DNA of 64,000 nucleotides from Geodermatophilus saharensis (GTDB lineage: Bacteria > Actinomycetota > Actinomycetes > Mycobacteriales > Geodermatophilaceae), in assembly GCF_900188205.1 (NCBI RefSeq), contig NZ_FZOH01000002.1, forward strand, positions 62,001-126,000, written 5' to 3'. This document shows positions 17,135 to 26,634 of the stretch, piece after piece (within the stretch, counting starts at the first letter, position 1; every line of letters begins with the position of its first letter). Position numbers and translations under genes: made by a program. Below the pieces are notes generated by a model. That model ran no database searches, was not told where the DNA came from, and worked only from the letters and a program-made list of their open reading frames with translations.

Positions 17135-18138
17135 GCGGCGGCCGCGTCGTCACGCTGACGGCCAACCCCAGCCTCGACCGCACCCTCGCCCTGCCCGGCC
17201 CCCTGCTGCGCGGCGAGGTGGCCCGCCTCGGCGTCAGCTCCACCGAGCCCGGGGGCAAGGGGGTCAACGTCGCCCGCGCGCTGGCCGCGGCCGGCGCCGA
17301 GGCCCTGGCCGTGGTGCCCGCCGACCCCACCGACCCGCTGGTCACCGCGCTGCACGCGCTGCGGCTCCCGCTGGTCACCGTCCCCACCGGCGCCCCGGTG
17401 CGCACCAACTACTCCCTCACCGAGCCCGACGGCACCACCACCAAGCTCAACGAGCCCGGCACTCCGCTCGACGCCGGCCTGCGCGCCGCGCTCGCCGCCG
17501 CCGTGGCCGCCGCCGCCGCGGGCGCCCGCTGGGTCGTGCTGTCCGGCTCGCTGCCGCCGGACACGCCCGAGGACTGGTACGCCGAGCTGGTCCGCGCCGT
17601 CCGCGGCACCGGCGCGCGGGTCGCCGTCGACACCTCCGAGGCGCCGCTGCGGGCACTGCTGGCCGCCGGCCCCGACGCCGCGCCCGACCTGCTCAAGCCC
17701 AACGCCGAGGAGCTGGCCCAGGTGACCGGCACCCCCGAGGCCGCACTGCTGGCCGACCCCGCGGCGCTGTCGGCCGCGGTCGCGCGGCTGCACGACGGCG
17801 GCGTCGGCGAGGTGCTGCTCACCCTCGGCGGCGACGGCGCGGTCCTCTCCACCGCCGCGGGCGAGGTGTGGTCGGCGCGCGCCCCGCGGATCGCCGTCCG
17901 CAGCACCGTCGGCGCCGGCGACTCCAGCCTGGCCGGGCACCTGCTGGCCGACCTGGCCGGCGCGCCCGCCGCCGAGCGGCTGCGGCGCGCCGTCGCCACC
18001 GGCTCGGCCGCCGCGGCGCTGCCCGGCTCGGCCGTGCCGACACCGGAGCTGGTCGACCCGGCCGCCGTCCCCGTCACCCCCGGCCTGCCCGTCCCCTCCC
18101 CCGAACCCGTCCCGGCCGCCGGCCGGGACGTCCCCTGA
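17131..18138 (+). CDS. fruK: 1-phosphofructokinase
   Basis: 335-residue PfkB/ribokinase-family kinase converting fructose 1-phosphate to fructose 1,6-bisphosphate. It shows TLTANPSLDRT at the N-terminus, PGGKGVNVARAL, the NEPG segment and the catalytic motif TVGAGDSSLAG with Asp264. The C-terminal ~30 residues are Pro/Val-rich and variable. GTG overlaps the fruR stop by four bases; fruA begins 18 bases downstream. Confidence 0.93.
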   Translation: MSGGRVVTLTANPSLDRTLALPGPLLRGEVARLGVSSTEPGGKGVNVARALAAAGAEALAVVPADPTDPLVTALHALRLPLVTVPTGAPVRTNYSLTEPDGTTTKLNEPGTPLDAGLRAALAAAVAAAAAGARWVVLSGSLPPDTPEDWYAELVRAVRGTGARVAVDTSEAPLRALLAAGPDAAPDLLKPNAEELAQVTGTPEAALLADPAALSAAVARLHDGGVGEVLLTLGGDGAVLSTAAGEVWSARAPRIAVRSTVGAGDSSLAGHLLADLAGAPAAERLRRAVATGSAAAALPGSAVPTPELVDPAAVPVTPGLPVPSPEPVPAAGRDVP

Positions 18139-18156
18139 CGCCCCGGAAGGTCCGTC

Positions 18157-20268
18157 ATGTCAGCACTGATCACCCCAGAGCTGGTCGTCCTCGACGCCGA
18201 TCTCGGCTCCGACAAGGACGCCGTCGTCCGCCGGCTGGCCGGTCTCGTGGCCGACGCCGGCCGGGCCACCGGCGCCGAGGCGCTCGCCGGTGACGCCCTG
18301 GCCCGCGAGGCGCAGGCCGCGACCGGGCTGCCCGGCGGCATCGCCATCCCGCACTGCCGCTCGGCCGCGGTCACCCAGGCGTCGCTGGCGTTCGCCCGGC
18401 TGGCGCCCGGCGTCGACTTCGGTGCCGCCGACGGCCCGGCCGACCTGGTGTTCCTCATCGCCGCGCCCGCGGAGGGCGACGCCGACCACCTGACGCTGCT
18501 GTCGGCGCTGGCCCGGGCCCTGGTGCGGCCGGACTTCGTCGCCTCGCTGCGCGCCGCCGCCACACCCGCCGACGTCGTCGCGCTGGTCGAGGAGGTCGTC
18601 TCTCCCACGCCGGCCACCGGCGCCACCGCGGCGACCAGCACCCCCGTCCCCGCCACCGCCCCGGCGCCGGAGTCCGCCCCGGCCCGCCGCCGGCTGGTCG
18701 CGGTCAGCGCCTGCCCCACCGGCATCGCGCACACCTACATGGCCGCCGACAAGCTCACCGCGGCCGCGCAGGCCGAGGGCGTCGACCTCGCCGTCGAGAC
18801 GCAGGGCTCCTCGGGGTCCACCCCGCTGGACCCGGCGGTCATCCGTGACGCCGACGCGGTGATCTTCGCCGTCGACGTCGGGGTCCGGGACCGCGACCGG
18901 TTCGCCGGCAAGCCGGTCGTCCAGTCGGGCACCAAGCGGGCGATCAACGAGCCCGAGGTCATGATCCGCGAGGCGCTGGCCGCCGCCGACGACCCGAACG
19001 CCCGCCGCGTGCCGGGCGGCGGAGCGGCCGGCGCCGCCGCGGCCGCCCCCGCGGGCCGGCCGAGCACCGCCACCGAGATCCGCCGCTGGCTGCTCACCGG
19101 CGTCAGCTACATGATCCCGTTCGTCGCGGCCGGCGGGCTGCTCATCGCGCTGGGCTTCCTGTTCGGCGGGTACCAGATCGTCAACCCGAACCCCGACGTC
19201 GAGGGCCAGAGCTTCGCGCTGAGCTGGGTGCTCAACAACTCCTTCCTCGACCTGCCCTCCGCGGCACCCCTCGAGGGCCTCAACGACGGCTTCCTGGGCT
19301 ACCTCGGGGCCCTGTGCACCGTGCTGGGCCAGGCCGCGTTCGGGTTCCTCGTCCCGGCGCTGGCCGGCTACATCGCCTACGCGATCGCCGACCGCCCGGG
19401 CATCGCGCCCGGCTTCGTCGTCGGCGCCGTGTCGGTGACCATGAGCGCCGGCTTCATCGGCGGCCTGGTGGGCGGCATCCTCGCCGGCCTGGTGGCCCGC
19501 TGGATCGCCTCGTGGCGGCTGCCCACCGGCGTCCGGGGGCTGCAGCCGGTCGTGATCATCCCGCTGCTGGCCACGCTGATCTCCAGCGGGCTGATGGTGG
19601 CGGTGCTCGGCCGCCCGCTGGCCGCCGCCGTCGAGGGCCTGGGCAACTGGCTCAACGGGCTCAGCGGCACCTCCGCGGTGCTGCTGGGGATCATCCTCGG
19701 CCTGATGATGTGCTTCGACCTCGGCGGCCCGGTGAACAAGGCGGCCTACCTGTTCGCCACCGCCGGCCTGGCCTCCCAGACCAGCGGCTCGCTGGTCATC
19801 ATGGCCACGGTCATGGCCGCGGGCATGGTGCCCCCGCTCGCGATGGCGCTGTCCACCGCGATCCGGCCGAAGCTCTACACCCCGGCCGAGCGGGACAACG
19901 GCAAGGCCGCCTGGCTGCTGGGCCTGTCGTTCATCTCCGAGGGCGCCATCCCGTTCGCGGCGGCCGACCCGCTGCGGGTCATCCCCTCGATGATGCTCGG
20001 CGGTGCGACCACCGGCGCGATCGTCGCCGCCTCCGGCGTCGAGCTGCGCGCCCCGCACGGCGGGATCTTCGTGTTCTTCGCGATGAACAACGTGCTGGTG
20101 TTCGTCCTGGCGCTCATCGCCGGCATGGTCGTCGCCGGCCTGGCGGTCACCGTCGCCAAGAGCATCGGCCGCCAGAAGGCCGACGCCGTCCCCGAGGACG
20201 CCGTCGACCTCGCCCACGCCCACAACGCCGCCCCCGCCTCCACCGTCAGCGCGCCCGCTCGCGCCTGA
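18157..20268 (+). CDS. fruA: PTS fructose transporter EIIABC
   Basis: 703-residue fused permease. EIIA (1-150) has His66 in GGIAIPHCR; EIIB (about 175-275) has Cys186 in VSACPTGIAHTYMAAD; EIIC (about 300-670) has roughly ten membrane helices with motifs DLGGPVNKAAY and EGAIPFAAADP. Pro/Ala-rich linkers join the domains (150-170, 285-305). It imports and phosphorylates fructose to fructose 1-phosphate for FruK. Preceded by a ribosome site GGAAGG. Confidence 0.95.
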   Translation: MSALITPELVVLDADLGSDKDAVVRRLAGLVADAGRATGAEALAGDALAREAQAATGLPGGIAIPHCRSAAVTQASLAFARLAPGVDFGAADGPADLVFLIAAPAEGDADHLTLLSALARALVRPDFVASLRAAATPADVVALVEEVVSPTPATGATAATSTPVPATAPAPESAPARRRLVAVSACPTGIAHTYMAADKLTAAAQAEGVDLAVETQGSSGSTPLDPAVIRDADAVIFAVDVGVRDRDRFAGKPVVQSGTKRAINEPEVMIREALAAADDPNARRVPGGGAAGAAAAAPAGRPSTATEIRRWLLTGVSYMIPFVAAGGLLIALGFLFGGYQIVNPNPDVEGQSFALSWVLNNSFLDLPSAAPLEGLNDGFLGYLGALCTVLGQAAFGFLVPALAGYIAYAIADRPGIAPGFVVGAVSVTMSAGFIGGLVGGILAGLVARWIASWRLPTGVRGLQPVVIIPLLATLISSGLMVAVLGRPLAAAVEGLGNWLNGLSGTSAVLLGIILGLMMCFDLGGPVNKAAYLFATAGLASQTSGSLVIMATVMAAGMVPPLAMALSTAIRPKLYTPAERDNGKAAWLLGLSFISEGAIPFAAADPLRVIPSMMLGGATTGAIVAASGVELRAPHGGIFVFFAMNNVLVFVLALIAGMVVAGLAVTVAKSIGRQKADAVPEDAVDLAHAHNAAPASTVSAPARA

Positions 20269-20322
20269 CAGGGCAGGCTCGACCCCGACACCCACCGATA
20301 CCCCGAGAAGCGAGGACGTCGA

Positions 20323-20583
20323 ATGCCCAGTCAGACCGTCACCGTCGGCTCCCGGGTCGGCCTGCACGCCCGCCCGGCCGCGCTCATCGCCGAGGCCGTG
20401 GGCAAGGCCGGCGTCCCGGTCACCCTGGCCACCCCCGGCGGCAACCCCGTCGACGCCGGCTCGCCGCTGATGATCATGACGCTGGGCGCCCAGAAGGGCG
20501 CCGAGGTCACCGTCACCAGCGACGACCAGGCCGTCGTCGAGCAGATCGCCGGCATGGTGGCCGCCGACCTCGACGCCGAGTAG
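20323..20583 (+). CDS. ptsH: phosphocarrier protein HPr
   Basis: 86 residues. Phospho-histidine is His15 in GLHARPA; the region corresponding to the regulatory serine is Ser47 in GSPLMIMTLGA. It carries phosphate from EI to FruA. Last gene of the fructose operon, 54 bases after fruA, followed at once by a strong terminator. No HPr kinase is seen in the window. Confidence 0.95.
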   Translation: MPSQTVTVGSRVGLHARPAALIAEAVGKAGVPVTLATPGGNPVDAGSPLMIMTLGAQKGAEVTVTSDDQAVVEQIAGMVAADLDAE

Positions 20584-20597
20584 CGCAGCCCGCACAC

Positions 20598-20640
20598 CGA
20601 CGGCGCCCGCCCCTCCGCGAGAGAGGGGCGGGCGCCGTCG
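20598..20640 (+). terminator. strong terminator after ptsH
   Basis: A perfect 18-bp stem (20598-20615 with 20623-20640) and a 7-base loop lie 15 bases after the ptsH stop. It is entirely GC-rich apart from one pair near the loop and two at the base, without a clear U-tract. It probably ends the fructose operon. Confidence 0.85.
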
Positions 20641-20698
20641 TCCGTCCGGGGTCCACACCGCGCGACGATCAGCTCACCTGGTCATCGCGCCGGCGCGC

Positions 20699-21166
20699 TC
20701 AGCGCTGGTCGGGGCGCGGGACGTCGCCCCGCCAGGCACCGGTCTCGCCGCCGCGGCTCTCGATGAACTCCTTGAACCGCTTGGCGTCGGCCTTGACCTG
20801 CCGGTCGTCGAAGCCGAGCGCGGCGCCGACCTTCTCGACGACGCCGGTCGGCTCCCAGTCGATCTGGATCATCACGCGGGTCCTGTCGTCGGCGAGGCGG
20901 TGGAAGGTGACCACCCCGGCGTGCTTGGCGTCACCGCCCGTGCTCGCCCACGCGACCCGCTCCTCGGGGTGCTGCTCGGTGATCTCCGCGTCGAACTCGC
21001 GCTTGACGCCGTCGATGTTGGTGATCCAGTGGGTGTGCGTGTCGTCGACCTGGGTGATGCGCTCGACGCCGCCCATGAACTGCGGGAACGACTCGAACTG
21101 CGTCCACTGGTCGTAGGCGACACGGATCGGGACGTCGACGTCGACGGATTCCTGCACGCTGGCCAC
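20699..21166 (-). CDS. SRPBCC-fold (START-like) protein
   Basis: 155 residues. The pattern ESVDVDVPIRVAYDQWTQFESFPQFMGGVERITQ and WEPTGVVEKVGAALGFDDRQVKADAKRFKEFIE belongs to the polyketide cyclase/dehydrase-like SRPBCC group common in actinobacteria, often seen with stress genes. A hydrophobic ligand cavity is expected but the ligand is unknown. GTG with GAGGAGC eight bases upstream. Confidence 0.85.
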   Translation of the reverse strand: MASVQESVDVDVPIRVAYDQWTQFESFPQFMGGVERITQVDDTHTHWITNIDGVKREFDAEITEQHPEERVAWASTGGDAKHAGVVTFHRLADDRTRVMIQIDWEPTGVVEKVGAALGFDDRQVKADAKRFKEFIESRGGETGAWRGDVPRPDQR

Positions 21167-21242
21167 GGGAACGCTCCTCGCTGCTCGGGATGTCGTTGCG
21201 GTGACCTCGCCCTACCCCTCCCCGCGGGAGCGGACACACCGC

Positions 21243-22406
21243 TCACCGCAGCGCGGCGGCCACGCTCCCCCGCACCGGCCGGCCGTCGAGCAGCAGCATC
21301 TGCGCCAGGTGGTAGGCGTCGGGCTGGCCGGTCCAGGTCCCCGTGGCCACCTCCCCCGACGGCGTCAGCTCGTGGTGCCAGCTGCCGGTGGCGGGGTCGG
21401 CGAACCGCTCCTCGCCGTGCGCCCGCCAGGTGCTGGCCAGCTCGCCGTAGCGCGTCTCCCCGGTGACGGCGGCCAGCACGGTCGCGGCCGCGACCGCCTC
21501 GCACAGCACCCAGTGCATCCGCGCGGCCACCACCGGGCGGTCGTCCCAGTCGAGCGTGTACGGGAAACCCGGCGCGCCGTCGGCCGCCCAGCCCCGCACC
21601 GCGGCGGCGTCGAACAGCGCGACGGCGTCCTCGAGCAGCCAGGCCGGCGGGTCGTCGAGGACCGCACGGGCGTGCAGGGCCAGCCGTGCCCACTCGAACT
21701 GGTGGCCGACGGTGACGCCGTAGGGCCGGAACGGGTCGGCCGGCCGGTCGCGGTTGAAGCCGGGCAGCGGCGTCCAGTCGACGGTGAAGTGCTCCGGCAG
21801 CCGCCAGTCCCGCTCCCGCGCCCACCCGTGCACCACCCGCTCGAGGCTGCGCAACGCCCGCTGCCGCAACCGGTCGGCCCCCGCGCCGCCCAGCGCGTCG
21901 GCCGCGGCGAGGGTGGCCTCGACGCCGTGCATGTTGGCGTTGGCGCCGCGGTAGTCCGACAGCCGGGACCAGTCCGCGGTCCACTCCTCGACGGCGAGCC
22001 CCTCGGCGTCGTCCCAGAACCGCCGGTCCCACACGTGGAGCGCCTCGTCGAGCAGCGCGCGCCCGCCCTCGACCCCGACGGTGGTGGCCGTCGCCCCGGC
22101 CAGGACGGCGAAGGCGTGCACGTAGGCCGCCTTCGTGTCGTCGTCCTCGGTGCTGTGCCAGCCGCCGTGCGCGCCGTCGTGCAGCGGCCCCCCGCGCAGC
22201 GCGGCCACCCCGGCGGCCGCCTGCTCCTCCGCGCCGGGCCGGCCCAGCAGGGCGGCGAGCCCGAAGACGTGGGTCATCCGGGCGACGATCCAGGTCTCCT
22301 GCGGCCGGCCGGGCTCGACCGTGCCGTCCGAGCCGAGGTAGCCGAAGCCACCGCCGGGCAGCCGCGAGCGCGCGGCGAAGGCCAGCAGCCGGTCCAGGTC
22401 GGTCAC
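21243..22406 (-). CDS. AGE-family epimerase/isomerase
   Basis: 387 residues of the N-acylglucosamine 2-epimerase (AGE) fold, an (alpha/alpha)6 barrel. Hallmarks include the RMTHVFGLAAL helix, GGWHSTEDDDTKAAYVHAFAVLA, ANANMHGVEATLAA, VGHQFEWARLAL and RMHWVLCEAVAAA, with His residues placed as in catalytic members. Probably a sugar isomerase such as mannose or sulfoquinovose type; the substrate cannot be read off. GTG start four bases after the preceding regulator's stop, so likely cotranscribed with it. Confidence 0.85.
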   Translation of the reverse strand: MTDLDRLLAFAARSRLPGGGFGYLGSDGTVEPGRPQETWIVARMTHVFGLAALLGRPGAEEQAAAGVAALRGGPLHDGAHGGWHSTEDDDTKAAYVHAFAVLAGATATTVGVEGGRALLDEALHVWDRRFWDDAEGLAVEEWTADWSRLSDYRGANANMHGVEATLAAADALGGAGADRLRQRALRSLERVVHGWARERDWRLPEHFTVDWTPLPGFNRDRPADPFRPYGVTVGHQFEWARLALHARAVLDDPPAWLLEDAVALFDAAAVRGWAADGAPGFPYTLDWDDRPVVAARMHWVLCEAVAAATVLAAVTGETRYGELASTWRAHGEERFADPATGSWHHELTPSGEVATGTWTGQPDAYHLAQMLLLDGRPVRGSVAAALR

Positions 22407-22410
22407 CCGG

Positions 22411-23082
22411 TCATCCTGGGCGCCCGGGGCGCACCAGGCCACTCTCGTAGGCGCGGACCACCGCCTGCACCCGGTCGCGCACCCCGAGCTTGGCCAGGAG
22501 CCGGGTGACGTGGGCCTTCACCGTCGCCTCGGTGACGACGAGCGCGGCGGCGATCTCGGTGTTGGACAGGCCCTGCGCCAGCAGCAGCCACACCTCGCGC
22601 TCGCGCGGGCTGAGGTCGGCGGCCGGGTCGGGCCCCGCCGTGGGCGGCGGCGAGGCCAGGTAGCGCTCGATGAGCCGCCGGGTCACCACCGGCGCCAGCA
22701 GCGCCTCCCCCGCGGCCACGACCCGCACCGCCTCGACCAGCCGCTCCGGCGGGGCGTCCTTGAGCAGGAACCCGGCGGCGCCGGCCTCCAGCGCGCGGAA
22801 CACGTACTCGTCGAGGTCGAAGGTGGTCAGCACCAGCACCTGCGGGGGCTCGGCGAGACGGCGCAGCCGCCGGGTGCCCTCGATGCCGTCGGTCCGCGGC
22901 ATCCGCACGTCCATGACGACGACGTCGGGCCGGTGGGCGAGCGCCTGCTCCACGGCCTCCTGGCCGTCGGCGGCCTCGGCCACCACCTCCAGCCCCGCGC
23001 CCTCCAGCACGCCGGCGATCCCCGACCGGACCAGGGCGTGGTCGTCGGCCACGACCACCCGCAGCGGGCCCGGCGCGCTCAC
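22411..23082 (-). CDS. LuxR-type response regulator
   Basis: 223 residues: receiver (D13/D14, phospho-acceptor Asp58 in DVVVMDVRMPRTDG, Lys in FLLKDAPP) and LuxR HTH (LSPREREVWLLLAQGLSNTEIAAAL). GTG overlaps the kinase stop (GTGA 23079-23082). Forms a pair with the upstream kinase. The divergent membrane protein at 24474 and the downstream AGE gene are candidate targets. Confidence 0.92.
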   Translation of the reverse strand: MSAPGPLRVVVADDHALVRSGIAGVLEGAGLEVVAEAADGQEAVEQALAHRPDVVVMDVRMPRTDGIEGTRRLRRLAEPPQVLVLTTFDLDEYVFRALEAGAAGFLLKDAPPERLVEAVRVVAAGEALLAPVVTRRLIERYLASPPPTAGPDPAADLSPREREVWLLLAQGLSNTEIAAALVVTEATVKAHVTRLLAKLGVRDRVQAVVRAYESGLVRPGRPG

Positions 23083-24275
23083 GGCCCCACCAGCGGCAGC
23101 ACCGCGCGGACCTCCCAGCCGGCCGGCTCGACCGCGCCCGCGGTCAGCGACCCGCCGTAGACCCGCACCCGCTCGCGCATCCCCGGCAGGCCGTGCCCGC
23201 CGCCGCCGTCGGCGAGGTCACCGCCCGGGGCGGCGGGCACCCCGCGGTCGCGGTGCCCGCCGTCGTCGCGCACCACCAGCCGCACCTCCTGCGGGTCGGC
23301 GGCCACCTGCACGCGGACACGGGCGGCCGGGGCGTGCTTGAGCACGTTGGTCAGGGACTCCTGCACCAGCCGGTAGACCGCCAGCGAGGGCCCGTCGGGC
23401 ACCGCGTCGACGTCGCCGTCCACGGTCAGCTCGGCGTCCAGGCCGGCGTCGCGGGCGTCGCGGACGAGGTCGGCCAGCCGCGGGATCCCCGGCTGCGGGG
23501 CGTAGTCGGGATGGCCCTCGCGCAGCACGTCGAGCAGGTGGCGCATCTCGCGCATCGCCTCGGCGGCCGTGCGCCGCGCCATGCCCAGGTGCGCCAGGGC
23601 GCGGTCGGGGTCGCGGACGACGAACGCCTCCGCGGCGCCGGTCTGCAGCACGACGACGGAGACCGAGTGGGCGACGACGTCGTGCAGCTCGCGGGCGATG
23701 CGGGCGCGCTCGAGCGCGACGGCCTCGCCGGCCGCGGCGGCGGAGTCCTCCTCGGCCCGCAGCGCCGCCAGCGCCCGGTGGTGGACGACGCGCCCGCCGG
23801 TCCAGGCGCCGGCGACGAAGAAGAGCAGCAGCACCAGCGAGCGCGGCCGGGCGGCCTCGACGCCGAAGTAGCCGAGCTGCCCGGCCACCCCCATCGCGGC
23901 CACCGGAAGCACACCCAGCCCCACGGCCGCCGGGAGGGAGCGGACGTGCACCGCGACGGTGAAGGCGGCCAGCAGCAGGCTCGGGAAGGGCGTGAAGGTC
24001 GCCGCCGGCTCCGCGGTCGCCGCGTGCACGACGAGCGCGGCCGCGACCACCGCGGTGACCGTCCCGGGGAAACGGCGGCGCAGCGCCAGCGGGAGGGTCG
24101 CGGCCAGGACGAACAGCGCGCCGGGGACGGGGGCCAGCCCCGGGGAGAGGGCGACCTCCACCAGTCCCCACAGCGCGAGCCCGGCCGCGACCGCGAGGTC
24201 CAGCCCGCTGGTCCAGCGGGGCACCGACGCCGCCGCGACGGCGGGGTGCCGGGCGGCCCCGGCGGTCGTGGTCAC
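23079..24275 (-). CDS. sensor histidine kinase (HisKA_3 type)
   Basis: 398 residues. N-terminal membrane region with about five helices (28-165), a HisKA_3 helix with His198 in IARELHDVVAHSVSVV, and an ATPase domain (VQESLTNVLKHAP, then HGLPGMRERV). GTG has TAGGTT eight bases upstream and no ribosome site, so a leaderless transcript is likely. Divergent from the membrane protein at 24474 across about 200 bases. Confidence 0.9.
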   Translation of the reverse strand: MTTTAGAARHPAVAAASVPRWTSGLDLAVAAGLALWGLVEVALSPGLAPVPGALFVLAATLPLALRRRFPGTVTAVVAAALVVHAATAEPAATFTPFPSLLLAAFTVAVHVRSLPAAVGLGVLPVAAMGVAGQLGYFGVEAARPRSLVLLLFFVAGAWTGGRVVHHRALAALRAEEDSAAAAGEAVALERARIARELHDVVAHSVSVVVLQTGAAEAFVVRDPDRALAHLGMARRTAAEAMREMRHLLDVLREGHPDYAPQPGIPRLADLVRDARDAGLDAELTVDGDVDAVPDGPSLAVYRLVQESLTNVLKHAPAARVRVQVAADPQEVRLVVRDDGGHRDRGVPAAPGGDLADGGGGHGLPGMRERVRVYGGSLTAGAVEPAGWEVRAVLPLVGP

Positions 24276-24473
24276 GGCCGCCGAACCTACGGGTCACCGG
24301 CGCGGTCGCGCGTCCACCCCGGGGCGACACGGGGTTCGACGATGGTCGACACCGCGGTCGCGACCGGCCGCGGCGCGGATGTGGACCGCAGGCCGATGCC
24401 GGCCGGTCCCCGCCGTCCCTAGCGTCCTCGGCGACCGCCTGACCAGGCGACTCCCTGCACCCGAGGAGCTCTC

Positions 24474-25037
24474 GTGACCACCACGCTGCCCACCCCCGCC
24501 ACCGCCCCGGCCGGCTCCCCGCCCGACTCCCGGGCCGGCGCCGCGGCCCTCGTCGCCGCGGGGATCTCCGTCGCCGTCGGCGTCACCCAGGTGCTGTACC
24601 CGCAGGACACCGACCCGGCGATCGACCCGCGCACCGCCGCCCTGCTCGTCGCCACGAGCCTGATGCTCTGGGCGCTGCCGGTGCTCTACCTGCGGCTGGC
24701 CGCGCTGGCCGGCACCCGCTGGCCGGCCGTCGCCGCCTCGGCCGGCACCGTGCTGCTCAGCGGCGGCATGCTCTCGAGCGCGGTCAACGGCGAGGACCTG
24801 TCCTTCTTCCCCGCCGTGGCCCTCGTCGCCAACGCCCTGTGGTTCCTCGGCTCGCTGGCCCTGGCGGTCGCGCTGTGGCGCTCGCGGCGGGTGTCGCGCC
24901 CGCTCGTCGCGCTGCTGCCGCTGGTGACGCCGGTCTTCCTGTTCCTGTCCCAGACCGGCGGCGGGGTGCCCGTGGGCGCCTACCTGGCCGTCGTCGGCTG
25001 GCTGCTGCTGCGCGGGCAGCTCGACCGCCGGGCCTGA
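24474..25037 (+). CDS. membrane protein of unknown function
   Basis: 187 residues with five or six hydrophobic helices (about 22-40, 52-80, 85-100, 112-135, 145-160, 165-182) and short polar loops; no recognised motif. GTG start with GAGGAG six bases upstream. Divergently placed against a two-component system, the usual position for a regulated target gene, which is only an inference. Ends in a strong shared terminator. Confidence 0.78.
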   Translation: MTTTLPTPATAPAGSPPDSRAGAAALVAAGISVAVGVTQVLYPQDTDPAIDPRTAALLVATSLMLWALPVLYLRLAALAGTRWPAVAASAGTVLLSGGMLSSAVNGEDLSFFPAVALVANALWFLGSLALAVALWRSRRVSRPLVALLPLVTPVFLFLSQTGGGVPVGAYLAVVGWLLLRGQLDRRA

Positions 25038-25051
25038 CCCCTCCGGGAACG

Positions 25052-25090
25052 CCAGCGGGCCCTGCCGGGAGATCCGGCAGGGCCCGCTGG
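25052..25090. terminator. bidirectional terminator
   Basis: A perfect 17-bp stem (25052-25068 with 25074-25090) and a 5-base loop (GAGAT) sit between the convergent ends of the membrane protein gene and the E2 gene, 8 bases before the latter's stop. It can serve both strands. Confidence 0.88.
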
Positions 25091-25098
25091 TCGTGCGC

Positions 25099-26631
25099 TC
25101 AGTAGGCCAGCGCGGTCCGGGGGTCGGAGAGCAGGGCGCCCACGTCGGCGAGGAACCGGCTGCCGAGCTCGCCGTCGATGACCCGGTGGTCGAACGACAG
25201 CGCGAGCTGGGTCACCTGCCGCACCCGCACCTTGCCCTTGTGCACCCACGGCATCTCGCGGACGGCGCCGAAGGCGAGGATCGCCGACTCGCCGGGGTTG
25301 AGGATCGGCGTGCCGGTGTCGACGCCGAACACGCCGACGTTGGTGATCGTGATCGTCCCGCCGGTCATGTCGGCCGGCGCGGTGCGCCCGGCGCGGGCGG
25401 TCTCGGTCAGCTCGGTGAGCGCCGCGGCCAGCTCGGCCATCGACAGCCGGTCGGCGCCCTTGACGTTGGGCACGATCAGCCCGCGCGGGGTGGCCGCGGC
25501 GATGCCGAGGTTCACCTGCCCGTGGACGACGATCTCCTGCGCCTGCTCGTCCCAGGAGCTGTTGACCATCGGGTGCCGGCGCGCGGCCAGCAGCAGCGCC
25601 TTGGCGACGAACAGCAGCGGGCTGACCTTCACCCCGGCGAACTGCGGCCGGGCGGCGATCTCCGACCGCAGCTTCATCATCCGCGTGACGTCGACGGTGA
25701 GGAACTCGGTGACGTGCGGCGCGGTGAAGGCGCTGGCCACCATCGCCGCCGCCGTCGCCTTGCGCACGCCCTTGACCGGCACCCGCTCGCCGGCGACCGG
25801 GGCGGCGGCCGGCGTCGGGACCGCCGCGAGGTCGGGGACCTGCTCGAGGACCTGCTCGGGCGCCTGCTCCTCGACCTGCGCGGGGGCGGTCCGCGGGCCG
25901 GCGGCCGCGGCGGTGACGTCCTCGCGGGTGATGACCCCGCCGGCGCCGCTGCCGGTCAGCGCGGCCAGGTCGACACCGAGGTCGCGGGCCAGCTTGCGCA
26001 CCGGCGGCTTGGCCAGCGGGCGCACCCGCCCGTGGCCGGGCGAGACGGGCCGGGAGGGGGCGGCCGCCTCGGCGCGGGCGTGCGCCTCGGCCTGCCGGCC
26101 CACCTCGAGCCCGCCGTGCCGCACCGGCTTGACGGTGGCGTCGGGCGCGGTGGCCAGCAGCGGCGGCCGGTCCTGACCGCCGGAGCCGTAGTCGGCCCCG
26201 ACGGGGGCCGGCGCGTCGTGCACCGCCCGGCGCGGCCGGCGGCGGGCCTCGGTGTTCCGCGGGCCGTAGCCCACGAGCACCGCCGTCCGCCCGCCCGGGG
26301 CCGCCCCGCCGATCAGCCCGGCGGCGGGCTCGGCGGACTCCGCCGCCGGCGCGGCGCCGTCCCCGGCCGGCGCGGGCGCCGGCGCGTCCCCGCCGGTGTC
26401 GATCGTGATGATCGGCGTGCCGACGTCGACGGTGGTGCCCGGCTCGAACAGCAGCTCGGTCACCGTGCCGGCGTAGGGGGAGGGCAGCTCGACGGCGGCC
26501 TTGGCGGTCTCGACCTCGCACAGCGGCTGGTTGACCGTCACGGAGTCGCCGACCGAGACCAGCCACTGGAGGATCTCGCCGTCGGTGAGGCCCTCCCCGA
26601 CGTCGGGCAGCTTGAACTGGCGCAGTGCCAT
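25099..26631 (-). CDS. bkdC: 2-oxoacid dehydrogenase E2 component (branched-chain type)
   Basis: 510-residue dihydrolipoyl acyltransferase. One lipoyl domain (1-80, Lys44 in EVETAKAAVELPS), Ala/Pro-rich linkers, an E3-binding domain (about 198-235, PPVRKLARDLGVDL) and the catalytic domain (about 285-510) with His482 and Asp486 in SFDHRVIDG. A basic insert (RRPRRAVHD) lies between lipoyl and E3-binding domains. Third gene of the E1alpha-E1beta-E2 operon; no E3 gene is here. A branched-chain substrate is inferred from E1 sequence and the AsnC neighbour; pyruvate is the alternative. Confidence 0.9.
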   Translation of the reverse strand: MALRQFKLPDVGEGLTDGEILQWLVSVGDSVTVNQPLCEVETAKAAVELPSPYAGTVTELLFEPGTTVDVGTPIITIDTGGDAPAPAPAGDGAAPAAESAEPAAGLIGGAAPGGRTAVLVGYGPRNTEARRRPRRAVHDAPAPVGADYGSGGQDRPPLLATAPDATVKPVRHGGLEVGRQAEAHARAEAAAPSRPVSPGHGRVRPLAKPPVRKLARDLGVDLAALTGSGAGGVITREDVTAAAAGPRTAPAQVEEQAPEQVLEQVPDLAAVPTPAAAPVAGERVPVKGVRKATAAAMVASAFTAPHVTEFLTVDVTRMMKLRSEIAARPQFAGVKVSPLLFVAKALLLAARRHPMVNSSWDEQAQEIVVHGQVNLGIAAATPRGLIVPNVKGADRLSMAELAAALTELTETARAGRTAPADMTGGTITITNVGVFGVDTGTPILNPGESAILAFGAVREMPWVHKGKVRVRQVTQLALSFDHRVIDGELGSRFLADVGALLSDPRTALAY

Positions 26632-26634
26632 CGG